Shown piece by piece: positions 50,726-59,877 of a stretch of DNA of 64,000 bases. Under the pieces are notes generated by a model. It was given only the letters and a program-made list of their open reading frames with translations. It made no database searches and had not been told where the DNA came from. Origin of the DNA: Hallerella sp963652365 (GTDB lineage Bacteria > Fibrobacterota > Fibrobacteria > Fibrobacterales > Fibrobacteraceae); the NCBI GenBank assembly GCA_963652365.1, contig CAVJTH010000001.1, positions 124,001-188,000 of the forward strand. Reading direction: 5' to 3'. A program made the position numbers and the translations under genes. Every line of letters starts with the position of its first letter. Positions within the stretch are counted from its first letter, which is position 1.

Positions 50726-51889
50726 ATGTCCGATATTTCCGAATCCTACGAAGTTCACATCGGAGCGTTCGAAGGCCCGATGGATCTCTTGCTGTACCTG
50801 GTGCAGCAAAGCGAAGTCAAGATTACGGACATTTCGATTGCCGAAATCGCGGACCAGTATCTGACCTGGATCCAGAATCTCTCCCAGATGGATCTTTCGC
50901 AGGCGGGGGATTTTCTTGTCATGGCCAGCCGTCTCATGGCCATGAAGACGCGCGAACTTTTGCCGAAGGACGAGCGCACGGCCGAGGACGAGGAACAGAT
51001 CGACATATCGCGGGAAGAGTTCATTCGGCAGATGCTCGAATACCAGCGATACAAGCAAGTCGCCAAGGAAATGCAGGAGATGGAAGGCCGCAATTTCGGG
51101 GCCTGCTATCGGGGACGTCTCGAAAAGACGGAAAGCGAAGAGGACACTCTCGCCGATGCGAACATCTGGCAGCTGTTTCGCGCCTACCAGAAGATGCTGA
51201 AAACCCGCGGAAGCGAAAATGTCCACCATATCGAACTGGACGATGTGACGATCGAGGACCGGCAGCAGTTCATTTCGAACACGCTCCGCAGGGATGGGCG
51301 CGTTCTGTTCGAAGATCTTCTCGGACGCGATCCGCTGCCCATCGTCACCGTGGTAACGTTCATGGCGCTGATGGAGATGATCAAGACGGACGAAGTCGTC
51401 TTTCGGCAGAGCGAACTTTTCGGAGCGATCTGGATCTATCGCAAAAAGGACAACCAGGAATTTGCCGAGGAAATGGCGAACGAAACGCGCATCTACGAGC
51501 CGGAGCGCAAGTTCAAGACGGGTATTGTCGAAAAGCTCCGTGAACGCGAGATCCTGCAAGCCGAAAATTCCAGCGCACGGGAGGTTCCTCTGGATGTGGC
51601 GCTGCGGACCGTCTCCGCTCTCGTTTCGCAGGGAAAGAGCGTCGGAGCGGAAGACATCAACGCGCTGCTTGCCGGGAACCTGGATTTCAAGACGCTCGAA
51701 GCGGAACTTTCACCGGCCGACGAGCAGCCCGGCAGGCAGGAAGCGCAAGCGCTCGAAGACGCCGCGGAAACCGTGGAAATCGCGGAAATCGAAGCGAGCC
51801 TCGCCGAAAATGTCGAACCGACAGAAAATTCCGTTGCGGAGTCCGCAACGGAAGAAGAAAATCTGGAGAGCGATCCCCCGGATCCCTAG
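50726..51889 (+). CDS. scpA: Segregation and condensation protein A, with acidic tail
   Basis: 387 residues. The kleisin core (residues ~8-265) shows FEGPMDLLLYLVQQSEVKITDISIAEIADQYL, FLVMASRLMAMKTRELLP and the winged-helix FMALMEMIKTDEVVFRQSELFGAIWI. The last ~110 residues form an extra acidic, Ala/Glu-rich tail (DAAETVEIAEIEASLAENVE). It bridges the SMC dimer heads with ScpB; scpB is not adjacent. Its stop overlaps the stop of the convergent small gene (CTAG). Confidence 0.94.
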   Translation: MSDISESYEVHIGAFEGPMDLLLYLVQQSEVKITDISIAEIADQYLTWIQNLSQMDLSQAGDFLVMASRLMAMKTRELLPKDERTAEDEEQIDISREEFIRQMLEYQRYKQVAKEMQEMEGRNFGACYRGRLEKTESEEDTLADANIWQLFRAYQKMLKTRGSENVHHIELDDVTIEDRQQFISNTLRRDGRVLFEDLLGRDPLPIVTVVTFMALMEMIKTDEVVFRQSELFGAIWIYRKKDNQEFAEEMANETRIYEPERKFKTGIVEKLREREILQAENSSAREVPLDVALRTVSALVSQGKSVGAEDINALLAGNLDFKTLEAELSPADEQPGRQEAQALEDAAETVEIAEIEASLAENVEPTENSVAESATEEENLESDPPDP

Positions 51890-52164
51890 TCCCATTCGAT
51901 CCTTGGCGGCTCTTTCAGGTTCGGATTGTTCCTTGCCTCTTCGAATTTCCTTTCGATTTCGGAGAGCCGGTTTCTTTCCTTTTCCTTCGCTTCGGCGAAT
52001 TTTCTGTCCAGGTCCGCGGAGCGCGTCTTTTCGCTTTTCAGAAAATCCTCCAGCGAAGGTCTTTTCTTCCTGAATTCCCGGTGCTCGAGCACTTTTCCCG
52101 AATCCCTGTCGATGACCAGGGTCCCGTGGCACAGCGGGCATTCGACTTCGAGCGTCTGCGCCAT
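51886..52164 (-). CDS. Small CxxC protein with charged helix
   Basis: 92 residues from ATG 52164. It begins MAQTLEVECPLCHGTLVIDRDSGKVLEH, a CxxC knuckle on a beta-hairpin, followed by a Lys/Arg/Glu-rich helix (SADLDRKFAEAKEKERNRLSEIERKFEEARNNP). There is only one Cys pair, so a full zinc ribbon would need dimerisation. Function unknown. The start overlaps the stop of the upstream membrane peptidase gene (TGATG). Confidence 0.75.
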   Translation of the reverse strand: MAQTLEVECPLCHGTLVIDRDSGKVLEHREFRKKRPSLEDFLKSEKTRSADLDRKFAEAKEKERNRLSEIERKFEEARNNPNLKEPPRIEWD

Positions 52165-52883
52165 CAGTCGTCTTTCCTTCCGCCGAGAAGCCCTGCGCGA
52201 AGCGCCCAGTAGAGAAGCTGCATGATGGAGGAAATCGCCGCCGCGACATAGGTGAGCCCTGCCGCGAAAAGCACTCCCGCGACGACATCGCGTTCCCTGC
52301 CCGGAGCGAGAATGTTCAGCCGCGCCAGGCATTTCTTTGCGCGAGACGACGCATCGAATTCGACAGGAACCGTCACGAGGGTGAAAAGAGTCGCGATTCC
52401 GAAAAGGATCACGCCGACAATCGCGACGTTCTGTCCCATGGCCATTTTCCCGGCGGACATCAGGATGATTCCCAAGATGACGATCCACGGGCCGAAATTC
52501 GATCCGATGTTTGCCGCCGGAACGATAAACGAGCGAAGCCACATCGGAAAATAGTTCTGGGCGTGCTGGATGGCGTGCCCGACTTCGTGCGCCGCGACCC
52601 CGGCGGAGCTTGCGCTGCGACCGTGATAGACATCGCGCGAAAGATTCAGCGTCTTGTCCATCGGGTTGTAGTAATCCGAGAGAAAGCCGCTTGTCTCGTT
52701 GATCCGTACGTCGTAGATTCCCGCATCGGCGAGAATGGCGGAGGCGACTTCGGCCCCTGTCAGTCCGCTTCGAATCTGTACTTTCTGCCCGGCCTTGAAT
52801 CGGGCGTTGACCAGAGCCGAAACGGCGCCGGAAACGAGAAGCGTCACGAGCAGAATGCCCATGTAGAGAGGATCGAACATCAT
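52164..52883 (-). CDS. Integral-membrane zinc metallopeptidase, YugP/DUF232 family
   Basis: 239 residues from ATG 52883 (GGAG 9 bases upstream; a TTG two codons earlier is less likely). N-terminal helix (MGILLVTLLVSGAVSALV), then LTGAEVASAILADAGI, YYNPMDKTLNLSRDVYHGRSASSAGVAAHEVGHAIQHAQNY with the HEVGH zinc site, two further helices, and the late FDASSRAKKCLA segment. The physiological substrate is unknown. Its stop overlaps the CxxC gene start. Confidence 0.93.
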   Translation of the reverse strand: MMFDPLYMGILLVTLLVSGAVSALVNARFKAGQKVQIRSGLTGAEVASAILADAGIYDVRINETSGFLSDYYNPMDKTLNLSRDVYHGRSASSAGVAAHEVGHAIQHAQNYFPMWLRSFIVPAANIGSNFGPWIVILGIILMSAGKMAMGQNVAIVGVILFGIATLFTLVTVPVEFDASSRAKKCLARLNILAPGRERDVVAGVLFAAGLTYVAAAISSIMQLLYWALRAGLLGGRKDD

Positions 52884-52958
52884 CGGCAAAATCTCCTGTT
52901 TGCTCCCACAAATTACACAAAATGAAGAAAGAAAGGAAAGCCGGTTCCCGTTTTTGGC

Positions 52959-53258
52959 CTATTTTTCTTCCCAGAACGGGCCTTTTTCGGCGACTAGCCG
53001 CGTGGAAGCGCTTCCGTCCGACTCCAGAAGGTAGGAATCCAGCGAAATGCCCAGATCGGCGAACGTCTTTCCCAGGGGAACGAGAATCTGCAGCAGGGAA
53101 TCCAGTCGGGGAAGCTGCCTGCAGGCTTCGAGCCGGGACAGGTATTGCCTCGAAAGTCCGCTCAGCGCCGCTAGCTGTTCTTGGCTCAAGCGCTTTTCGA
53201 TGCGCCACTTGATGAGCGTCTTGCTCAGGGCGTATTGGACTTTCCGTGTGTGATGCAT
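52959..53258 (-). CDS. Small HTH (XRE-type) regulator
   Basis: 99 residues from ATG 53258 (MHHTRKVQYALSKTLIKWRIEKRLSQEQLAALSGLSRQYLSRLEACRQLPRLDSLLQILVPLG). The XRE helix-turn-helix spans ~15-65 with recognition helix SRQYLSRLEACR. A short C-terminal extension has no further domain. It is divergent from the FKBP lipoprotein gene across 158 bases, which makes that gene a possible target. A longer in-frame upstream start at 53312 is possible but less natural. Confidence 0.85.
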   Translation of the reverse strand: MHHTRKVQYALSKTLIKWRIEKRLSQEQLAALSGLSRQYLSRLEACRQLPRLDSLLQILVPLGKTFADLGISLDSYLLESDGSASTRLVAEKGPFWEEK

Positions 53259-53416
53259 AAGATTAAATGCTATGAAAAGTCCCGAAAGATTCCTGCAACC
53301 GAACGATTGCAAAATAGAATGCCCGGTTTTTACCGAAAAAGGGCATTTCCCTGTTTTCCCGTGGCTTGAAAATTTTTATCTTGATTGCAGATAAAATTTT
53401 ATCCATAAGGACGGTT

Positions 53417-54154
53417 ATGAAAAAACTGATTGCTCTTGGCCTTTGCGCCGCCTTTTTCGTCGGCTGCAATGAATTTGGCGCACCTCGGAAAACATCGCTT
53501 GTGACGGAAAAGGAAAAGGTCAGCTACGCGCTCGGCTCGATCTTTGGAATGCAGGCTCATGCCCAGCTGGTCGCTCGCGACTCCATCGACTTGGATCTCG
53601 ATGTCTTCAAGCAGGCTTTCGTGGAACATTACAACCGGGACAGCGCAAAGTATCTGCTTTCGGATTCCCTGGTGAAGGAAGTCTTGAACGACTTCTCCGC
53701 CAAACTCCAGGCTGAACGGAAGAAGAAGGACAGCATCGCAAGCGCGAAGACCCTGGAAGAAGGCGTCGCGTTCCTCGCGAAGAACAAGACCGTCGAAGGC
53801 GTCATCGTCACGGCAAGCGGGCTCCAGTACAAGGTAATTGCCGAAGGCACGGGCGAATCTCCAAACGATTCCTCGACGGTTTCCGTCCATTATACGGGCA
53901 AGCTCCTGGACGGTTCCGAATTCGACAGCTCCGTCAAGCGTGGCCAGCCGGCGGAATTCCCGGTGCGCGCGGTCATTCCCGGCTGGACGGAACTTCTCAA
54001 GCTGATGAAGACCGGTGGCAAGGTTGTCGCCTGGATTCCGAGCGAACTCGCTTACGGTACATACGGACGTCCCCCGATGATCCCGGGAAACAGCGTTCTC
54101 GAATTCGAAGTGGAGCTGTTGAGCATCAAGGCTCCGGACTCCGCGAAAAAGTAA
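53417..54154 (+). CDS. FKBP-type peptidyl-prolyl isomerase lipoprotein
   Basis: 245 residues from ATG 53417 (AAGG 6 bases upstream). Lipobox LCAAFFVGC near residue 15. The N-terminal helical dimerisation region (KEKVSYALGSIFGMQAHAQL... VFKQAFVEHYN) is as in FkpA/Mip, and the C-terminal FKBP domain has GLQYKVIAEGTGESP, VSVHYTGKLLDGSEFDSS, VIPGWTELLKLMKTGGKVVAWIPSELAYG and the terminal LEFEVELLSI. It acts as a folding helper at the periplasmic face of the envelope. Confidence 0.95.
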   Translation: MKKLIALGLCAAFFVGCNEFGAPRKTSLVTEKEKVSYALGSIFGMQAHAQLVARDSIDLDLDVFKQAFVEHYNRDSAKYLLSDSLVKEVLNDFSAKLQAERKKKDSIASAKTLEEGVAFLAKNKTVEGVIVTASGLQYKVIAEGTGESPNDSSTVSVHYTGKLLDGSEFDSSVKRGQPAEFPVRAVIPGWTELLKLMKTGGKVVAWIPSELAYGTYGRPPMIPGNSVLEFEVELLSIKAPDSAKK

Positions 54155-54168
54155 TTCACTTCTTTTGG

Positions 54169-54195
54169 AAAGGCCCGCTTTCGGCGGGCTTTTTG
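54169..54195 (+). terminator. Intrinsic terminator after the FKBP gene
   Basis: AAAGGCCCGC-TTTCG-GCGGGCTTTTT immediately before the M23 gene. Confidence 0.88.
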
Positions 54196-54204
54196 CGTTG
54201 TCAG

Positions 54205-55530
54205 ATGGAACGATTTCTCTGTTGTCTATTTTTGCCGCTTGCCGTTGTCCTTTGCGCGTCCTGCCGAGAAGGACGGATCGAGGAGCTTTCTTCGCAAATC
54301 GATTCGCTCAAGGCGGAACTTTCCCGAATCGAAACGGATCGCGCATCGTTTGATCGCGACCGCTTGCCGCCTCTTTCTGTCTTGAGCGATACGGTCCAGC
54401 CGGGCGAGGGGCTTTACCAGGTGCTGGAAAGGCTCCAGGTTCGCCTTGACGATCGGCGGACTATCGTGCTGGCTATCCAGGATAGCGTGGAGCTTTCGAA
54501 CTTGCGGGTCGGCCAGGCATTTCACGTGGCGCGCGATTCGGCGGGAAACGTTCAGGTCTTCCGCTATTCCCCGAATCCGGCAACGGTACATCTGCTGCTT
54601 CGAAACTTTCCCGGCGAAACCTGGGAATACCGGCTCGTGTCCAAGCCGCTGGTCGTCAAGCAGTCGGTGTTCGAGGGGACGATTCTTCCTGGAGGGACGC
54701 TGCACGGTACGCTTCTTTCGGTGGGAATTCCGGCTCGAATGTCGGGGATCGTCGCCGGGGTGCTCCAGTGCAAGATCCCCTTTTCGAGTGTCCAGGCGGG
54801 GGATCGCTTCCGCATCATGCTCGAAGAATCGTTCTACCGGGACAGCGTCTGGATTTCGGGAAAGGTTCTCTATGCCGAATTCGATGGCAGGACGGTCGGA
54901 CATCACGAAGCGTTCCTGTACGAGGATGACGACCCGAAGAGCACTTACAACGCCCATTATACGGCAAGCGGCGAAGCCCTGATTTTCAACGGGCTACGCT
55001 ACCCGCTCGATCGACTGCATGTCACGAGCCCTTTCGGATCGAGAATCCACCCGATTACGGGCAAGCGCAAGATGCACAGCGGCATCGATTACGGGAGCCC
55101 TAAGGGTTCGCCGGTCTATGCGGTCGCAAAGGGAAAGGTGATCGTTTCCGGCTATGACGATGCCAGCGGCAATAAAATCGCGATTCGCCATGCGGACAAT
55201 TCGGTCAGCTACTACATGCACTTGAATTCGCGCGGTGTAGGGGTCGGGCAGAACATCATGGGCGGGCAGATCATTGGACGCGTCGGCAGCACGGGCCGCA
55301 GCACGGGGCCGCATCTTCACCTCGGCTTCAAGGACGCTCGGGGAAAATGGATCAATCCGAAATCCAAGACGATGATCGCGACGCCGAAGCTCCAGGGAGA
55401 ACGCCTTTCCCGCCTGCAAGGACAGGTCGCGAAAATCCGGGAAGAAATCAAGAAGACCGAATCCGTCGAACCCCAGGCGATCGAAGGTTCCACGGTGAAA
55501 GTCAGGCAGCGGGTCGTTTCAAGGCTCTGA
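54205..55530 (+). CDS. M23 (LytM-type) peptidoglycan endopeptidase lipoprotein
   Basis: 441 residues from ATG 54205. Lipobox LAVVLCASC near residue 20, then a short coiled coil. LysM-like/OapA-type beta region (~60-270), then the M23 domain: VTSPFGSRIHPITGKRKMHSGIDYGSPKGSPVYAVAKGKV with the H...D pair and PHLHLGF, the HxH motif. It should cleave peptidoglycan cross-links. The 3' end overlaps the convergent S41 gene by 12 bases. The start is 9 bases after the FKBP terminator, with a weak ribosome-binding site. Confidence 0.94.
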   Translation: MERFLCCLFLPLAVVLCASCREGRIEELSSQIDSLKAELSRIETDRASFDRDRLPPLSVLSDTVQPGEGLYQVLERLQVRLDDRRTIVLAIQDSVELSNLRVGQAFHVARDSAGNVQVFRYSPNPATVHLLLRNFPGETWEYRLVSKPLVVKQSVFEGTILPGGTLHGTLLSVGIPARMSGIVAGVLQCKIPFSSVQAGDRFRIMLEESFYRDSVWISGKVLYAEFDGRTVGHHEAFLYEDDDPKSTYNAHYTASGEALIFNGLRYPLDRLHVTSPFGSRIHPITGKRKMHSGIDYGSPKGSPVYAVAKGKVIVSGYDDASGNKIAIRHADNSVSYYMHLNSRGVGVGQNIMGGQIIGRVGSTGRSTGPHLHLGFKDARGKWINPKSKTMIATPKLQGERLSRLQGQVAKIREEIKKTESVEPQAIEGSTVKVRQRVVSRL

Positions 55531-56871
55531 AAATTCCCGGACGGCCATTCCGCGCTTGAGTTCGCGGAGAGCCTCTGCCGGGGAGAAAGCCTCTTGCCGC
55601 TTGCGCTTTGAGGAACTCCAGTAGGGCTGAACCTGGAGGCTGTACCCCGCGGTCCGCTTGAATGTCCTGTCGAGAGCCAGTTCGACCGCTTTCTCTCTCG
55701 CGGAATCCGCATCGGCGATATAAAGGTCCGGTTCTAGCCCATAGAGGTGATAGCTTTGAAAATCCTTGTCGAGGAAAAGGAGCGATGTCGCGATGCCGAA
55801 TGCGCTGTCGGGCGTTGTCACGTATGTCTGTCCGATTCCCTTTCCGAAGGAATTGGTTCCGACGACGGGAACCTTTAGGTTCGAAGCGATGGCGGCGGCA
55901 AAAAGTTCCGTACAGCTCGCGCTGCCGCTATCGAGCATCATCACGTAATATCTCCCCGCGCCGATTCCGTCCTTATCGGCGATGATGGCTTGATCGGACG
56001 AATCCCTTCCGCTTTTTCCGGAGTGCCACCGCTTTTCGACGATGACCGTATCGCCGCGCCGGAGAAGCGCCTTGGCCATGCGTTCGCAAAGGTTCACCGA
56101 TCCGCCTCCGTTTCCGCGCAAGTCGAGAACCGTCGATTCCGCGCCCTGGGTCTCTTCGAGCGCCGCTTCGAATTCGAGAGCCGTTCCGTCGGAGTCGAAT
56201 CCGTTTGTCCGTCCGACAAATTCCGTGATGCGGATTATCGGGATGTCGCTCGCGGAATCGAGAAAGACCGTCGGCGAGATGACCGCCGTTCTTTCCATTT
56301 CGAAGGAGAGCGTATCGTCGTCACGCTTGACGGTAAAGGCGAAGGAGTCTTTCTTTTGCGCAAGAACCGATCGGTACAGGGAATCGCTTCCGTCGAGCGG
56401 AACGCTGTCGAGCGCAAGAACGACGTCTCCCTTCTGGATGCCCGCCTCGGCTGCCGGTCCAACCCGAAAGACGGTCTTGACCCGAAGCGTCGAATCGAGT
56501 TCCATGCCAAACGACTTGTCCTCGGTATCCGATTCGCCGATCGCCGTGGAAATCGCGGAATAGTAGGCGTGGGGAAAGTATTTCGTGAGAGGGTCCGACA
56601 TCGAAGCGTACATCACGAGTACGTCCGCGACGTCTGCATACTTTGCGTTGATAAGCGCGATTGCCGGGCTTTCCAGATAGGTTTCGGAATCTTCGAGCTC
56701 TTCCGCGGACTTGTAGTAATAATAGTAGAGAAAGGAATAGTTGAACCGGAATTCCCTGCTCGCTTCCGAAGAGACCTTGACGGACGTCGCGACGGTATCG
56801 GTCGAGCATCCGGAAAGAGATGCCGCTATGGCGAAAAGCGTCACCGCAAGAAAGGTCTTGCCCCCGATCAT
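55519..56871 (-). CDS. S41-family (C-terminal processing-like) peptidase lipoprotein
   Basis: 450 residues. Lipobox IAASLSGC near residue 22. A helical N-terminal part with the run SFLYYYYYKS, a PDZ-like region (~130-180, VGPAAEAGIQKGDVVLALDSVPLDG) and the S41 core: VLDLRGNGGGSVNLCERMAKALL, the nucleophile in LDSGSASCTELFAAAI and the Lys in TNSFGKGIGQTYV. These are the Ser/Lys catalytic residues of tail-specific proteases. The end is convergent with the M23 gene. Confidence 0.93.
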   Translation of the reverse strand: MIGGKTFLAVTLFAIAASLSGCSTDTVATSVKVSSEASREFRFNYSFLYYYYYKSAEELEDSETYLESPAIALINAKYADVADVLVMYASMSDPLTKYFPHAYYSAISTAIGESDTEDKSFGMELDSTLRVKTVFRVGPAAEAGIQKGDVVLALDSVPLDGSDSLYRSVLAQKKDSFAFTVKRDDDTLSFEMERTAVISPTVFLDSASDIPIIRITEFVGRTNGFDSDGTALEFEAALEETQGAESTVLDLRGNGGGSVNLCERMAKALLRRGDTVIVEKRWHSGKSGRDSSDQAIIADKDGIGAGRYYVMMLDSGSASCTELFAAAIASNLKVPVVGTNSFGKGIGQTYVTTPDSAFGIATSLLFLDKDFQSYHLYGLEPDLYIADADSAREKAVELALDRTFKRTAGYSLQVQPYWSSSKRKRQEAFSPAEALRELKRGMAVREFSEP

Positions 56872-56875
56872 ATCG

Positions 56876-57628
56876 CTACGAATCGATTTTCAGGCCTTGC
56901 TTGCTTTCGAGAACCTTTGGGAGCGAACCCGAAAGAGGATTGTTCACCAGGGAAAGCAGCTTGAGCGAGGAGCATTCGGAAAGCTCTTCCGGAATGGCGT
57001 CCAGTTCGTTTTCGTCGAGGATCAGCTCGCGAAGCTTTTGCAGCTTGCCGATGGAGGCCGGCAGGGCGACCAGGTTGTTTCCCGAAAGCATCAGGAATTC
57101 CAGGCTTTCGAGTTCCCCGATGCTCGCGGGGATCGTCGAAAGGTCGTTGTTGTCGAGGTAGAGCTTTTCGAGGCGTTTCATCTTTCCCAGGGTTTCGGGA
57201 ATCCGGGAGAGCATGTTGTCGTGCAGGGAAAGTTTTTCCACGTTTTCCCAGCTGCCGATCTCGTCGGGCAGCCCGAGCAGCTGGTTCTTCGCGATGTTCA
57301 CCGTTTTCAGGTTCCGAAGCGCGCCGATTTGCCCGGGAAGCTCGGACAGGCTGTTGTAGCCCAGATACAGGTTCTCGAGACCCGAAAGCTCGGCAATCGT
57401 TTCGGGAAGCTCCATCAAGTCGTTTTCGCTGACGGAAAGACTCTTGAGATTCCTAAGGCGGCCGATTTCGTCGGGCAGTTCCACGAGGAGGTTCTGGTCG
57501 AGGACGAGTTCCTCTAGATCTTCGAGTTCGAAGAGTTGCGACGGGAGAAGGCGCAGGTGCATTCCCGCAAGATCCAGTTTCTTCGCTTTTTCGGCTTTCG
57601 CCTTGGCAATGACTTCGAGAAGATTCAT
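56876..57628 (-). CDS. Leucine-rich-repeat protein
   Basis: 250 residues, about nine LRR units of 23 residues (for example LDEL-type LDQNLLVELPDEIGRLRNLKSLSVSENDLMELPETIAELSGLENLYLGYNSLSELPGQIG). No signal peptide is evident, so a cytoplasmic protein-binding role is likely. Partner unknown. It ends 4 bases before the start of the S41 gene on the same strand, so the two are probably co-transcribed. Confidence 0.9.
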   Translation of the reverse strand: MNLLEVIAKAKAEKAKKLDLAGMHLRLLPSQLFELEDLEELVLDQNLLVELPDEIGRLRNLKSLSVSENDLMELPETIAELSGLENLYLGYNSLSELPGQIGALRNLKTVNIAKNQLLGLPDEIGSWENVEKLSLHDNMLSRIPETLGKMKRLEKLYLDNNDLSTIPASIGELESLEFLMLSGNNLVALPASIGKLQKLRELILDENELDAIPEELSECSSLKLLSLVNNPLSGSLPKVLESKQGLKIDS

Positions 57629-57970
57629 GATATCGACTCCGTTTTTTCAAATGATAGCATTTTTGCGCATTTTGCGGACTTTTTTCGACAAAAGAGGGAC
57701 TAGTCCGCGTTTTTTCCGTTTACCTGGGCGCTGAACGGTCGAAACGCGGAGACAAGATGCGCGGGCGAACGTCGGAAACCGGGCAAAGCGCTAACGGCCT
57801 GTCCGTCGATGCGTAAACGGTATCGTTTTCTTGTAAAAAGGTGATAAAATGCAATTGTAAAAATTTTGAAACATCTTTTTTCGTGGAACATCTCGAAAAT
57901 AAGTGATATTTTAATTATCTATGTACATGCATAGTCAAAACTCCGGGTCCGGAGTTACTAGAGGATTAAA
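57629..57970. other. Divergent intergenic region before the AIPR gene
   Basis: 342 bases with no gene. The right 140 bases are AT-rich and contain a TATTTTAATTATC-like promoter zone, the overlapping dyads ATGTACAT and ATGCAT (57921-57932) and the palindrome described separately. Confidence 0.55.
57939..57956. promoter_or_regulatory. Palindrome AACTCCGG-GT-CCGGAGTT upstream of the AIPR gene
   Basis: Perfect 8-bp inverted repeat with a 2-base centre, 5 bases before the ribosome-binding site GAGG (57961-57964). It could be an operator or could sequester the leader. Confidence 0.55.
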
Positions 57971-59854
57971 ATGGAACTGACGAAAGCGCAAGAACGTAGA
58001 CTTTCTTTTGTGGCCAGCTTGCTGAGCTTGAACCCGAACGATCCGACTGACCGCATCAAGGCTTTAAGGCATTTGAACCTGGATGAAGAAGGATGTTTCC
58101 ACGGATTCCAGTATTCCCAGGGATTCCTCGAGATTTTCATTTTTATTGACGAATCGACCCCGCTCGAAAAGGCCGTTCACAACCTGGCGCACGACTTGAA
58201 GCAGCTCCAGATAGCCGTTTTCCGCACGAGCGATCCGGACAATTCGTTTTTCATGTCGCTGCGCGAAGAAGCCGATCCGTGGGACGTCATCAAGATGGAC
58301 GCTCCGGACACGGACGACGACGGCGACCAGCCGGCGAGCCGCCCCTACATGGAAACCCTTGAAATCACGGTGCTCCGTACGCTTTCGAGCCGCTACGTGA
58401 CCGATGCGGAAATGGAACGCACGCTCAAGGACATGCGCCGCAAGCTGAACATCTGGAAATCCGAAGTGCGCGCCAAGCTGGAAATCCGCGCGGAACACGA
58501 CGACTTGGCAAAGGATTTTCGCAACAACGACGACAAGCTCGACATCGTGATGCAGGACGAGCCTCTTCACATGACGAGCAAGAGTGGCGAGCTCTTTGTC
58601 GGATTCTGCCCGATCCGCACCATTTTCGACTATCACCAGTCGCTCGGCAAGCGTCTCAAGACGAAGCACAACATGGCGATCGTTTCGAGCAACATCCGCA
58701 CGTATCTCGGAAACCTGACGCATACCAACGCGGCTCTGATCGACGCGTTCCAGGAAATGGAAAAGGCGAACGATGCGAGCGACTTCCCGTTTCTCCACAA
58801 CGGCATGACGCTTACGGGAGACGATCTGCGGTTGAAGGACCGCGACGGCAAGAAGGTTCTCCAGATCGAGCGTCCAAAGATCATCAACGGGGCGCAGTCG
58901 CTATTTACGTATGAAAGCTATTTCAAGAAGAGCAAGAATCCGGTGAATCCGTTCGTGCTGATCAAGGTCGTGGTGCCGTATCCCGACGCGGATGCGTTCT
59001 TGCGCCAGGTGACGATGGCGAACAACCGTCAAAATCCGGTGTTCAGCTATCATCTTCGCGCTGCGGACGACTTGCAGTTCTTCATTTGGCAACGCTACCA
59101 GGAAGAAGGCTTTACCTACGTCTATAAGGATGGTGTACGCCTGAAGGCGCGCACGCGCAAGCTCGAAGTCCGCATGAGACCGGAACTTGCGAAAACGCTT
59201 TTCATGATGGACGGCAAGATTTCCGAAAGCCGTTCCTCGGATTGCATCTTTGACAAGGAAAGTCTCTACCAGCATTGCTTCGGAGCGTTTCTCCGGGTTT
59301 CTCCCGACAAGGAGCGCGACTTTGTACGCAAGACGATTGCCTACACGAAGGCTTGGCAGCTTCTTACCCGGCTTCCGATCAAGAACCGAAACGTCGTTCC
59401 GGGAAAGGGAGTCTCGATCGAGGCGAACGATGCGAACCCGCTCACGCGCATCACGTGGAACGGTCGCCTGGAAGACAAGTTCCTCTTCCGCAGCGCGGTC
59501 CGCGATGTCGTCGTCGCGATAGCCCTTCGCCACTGGCTCGTCTATGGGAATCCCATCCAGGACTTTGAATACCTGGTCGTCAACGAAATCGACTTCAACA
59601 ATTCGCTGCTCAAGTATGCGTCGCATATCTACGGCGACTATCTGAAATCGATTCTCGTGAACGAGTTCAAGGACAACAAGGATTACTACGACACGATCAC
59701 CACGGTCGATAAGGATTCCGGCGAAAACGTCGAGCGTCGGCTGTGGAAGGGTTTCGGAACGACCGCGACATACGACAAGATCATGCAGATGCTCGTCGCG
59801 AAGGACAAGTCCTGGGAAAAATGCCTGGGCGACATCGATGTCTTTCTGAATTGA
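57971..59854 (+). CDS. AIPR-family (abortive-infection-type) protein
   Basis: 627 residues. The central region has the family pattern SSNIRTYLGNLTHTNAALIDAFQEMEKANDASDFPFLHNGMTL... IERPKIINGAQSLFTYES (AIPR: NxRxYLGxxxxN... FxxxNNGITI... IVNGxQT). This domain was named from AbiR-type abortive infection and occurs in many phage-defence loci. The N-terminal ~230 residues and the C-terminal ~250 residues have no domain I recognise. It is monocistronic, with GAGG 6 bases upstream and a strong terminator downstream. Biochemical activity is unknown. Confidence 0.82.
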   Translation: MELTKAQERRLSFVASLLSLNPNDPTDRIKALRHLNLDEEGCFHGFQYSQGFLEIFIFIDESTPLEKAVHNLAHDLKQLQIAVFRTSDPDNSFFMSLREEADPWDVIKMDAPDTDDDGDQPASRPYMETLEITVLRTLSSRYVTDAEMERTLKDMRRKLNIWKSEVRAKLEIRAEHDDLAKDFRNNDDKLDIVMQDEPLHMTSKSGELFVGFCPIRTIFDYHQSLGKRLKTKHNMAIVSSNIRTYLGNLTHTNAALIDAFQEMEKANDASDFPFLHNGMTLTGDDLRLKDRDGKKVLQIERPKIINGAQSLFTYESYFKKSKNPVNPFVLIKVVVPYPDADAFLRQVTMANNRQNPVFSYHLRAADDLQFFIWQRYQEEGFTYVYKDGVRLKARTRKLEVRMRPELAKTLFMMDGKISESRSSDCIFDKESLYQHCFGAFLRVSPDKERDFVRKTIAYTKAWQLLTRLPIKNRNVVPGKGVSIEANDANPLTRITWNGRLEDKFLFRSAVRDVVVAIALRHWLVYGNPIQDFEYLVVNEIDFNNSLLKYASHIYGDYLKSILVNEFKDNKDYYDTITTVDKDSGENVERRLWKGFGTTATYDKIMQMLVAKDKSWEKCLGDIDVFLN

Positions 59855-59877
59855 TTTTCGCTGTTCTCCTGTGAGCG

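Noticed and set aside
49508..51559. Open frame of about 683 codons antisense to glmS and scpA
   Set aside because: Spans two certain genes and their junction; a shadow frame.
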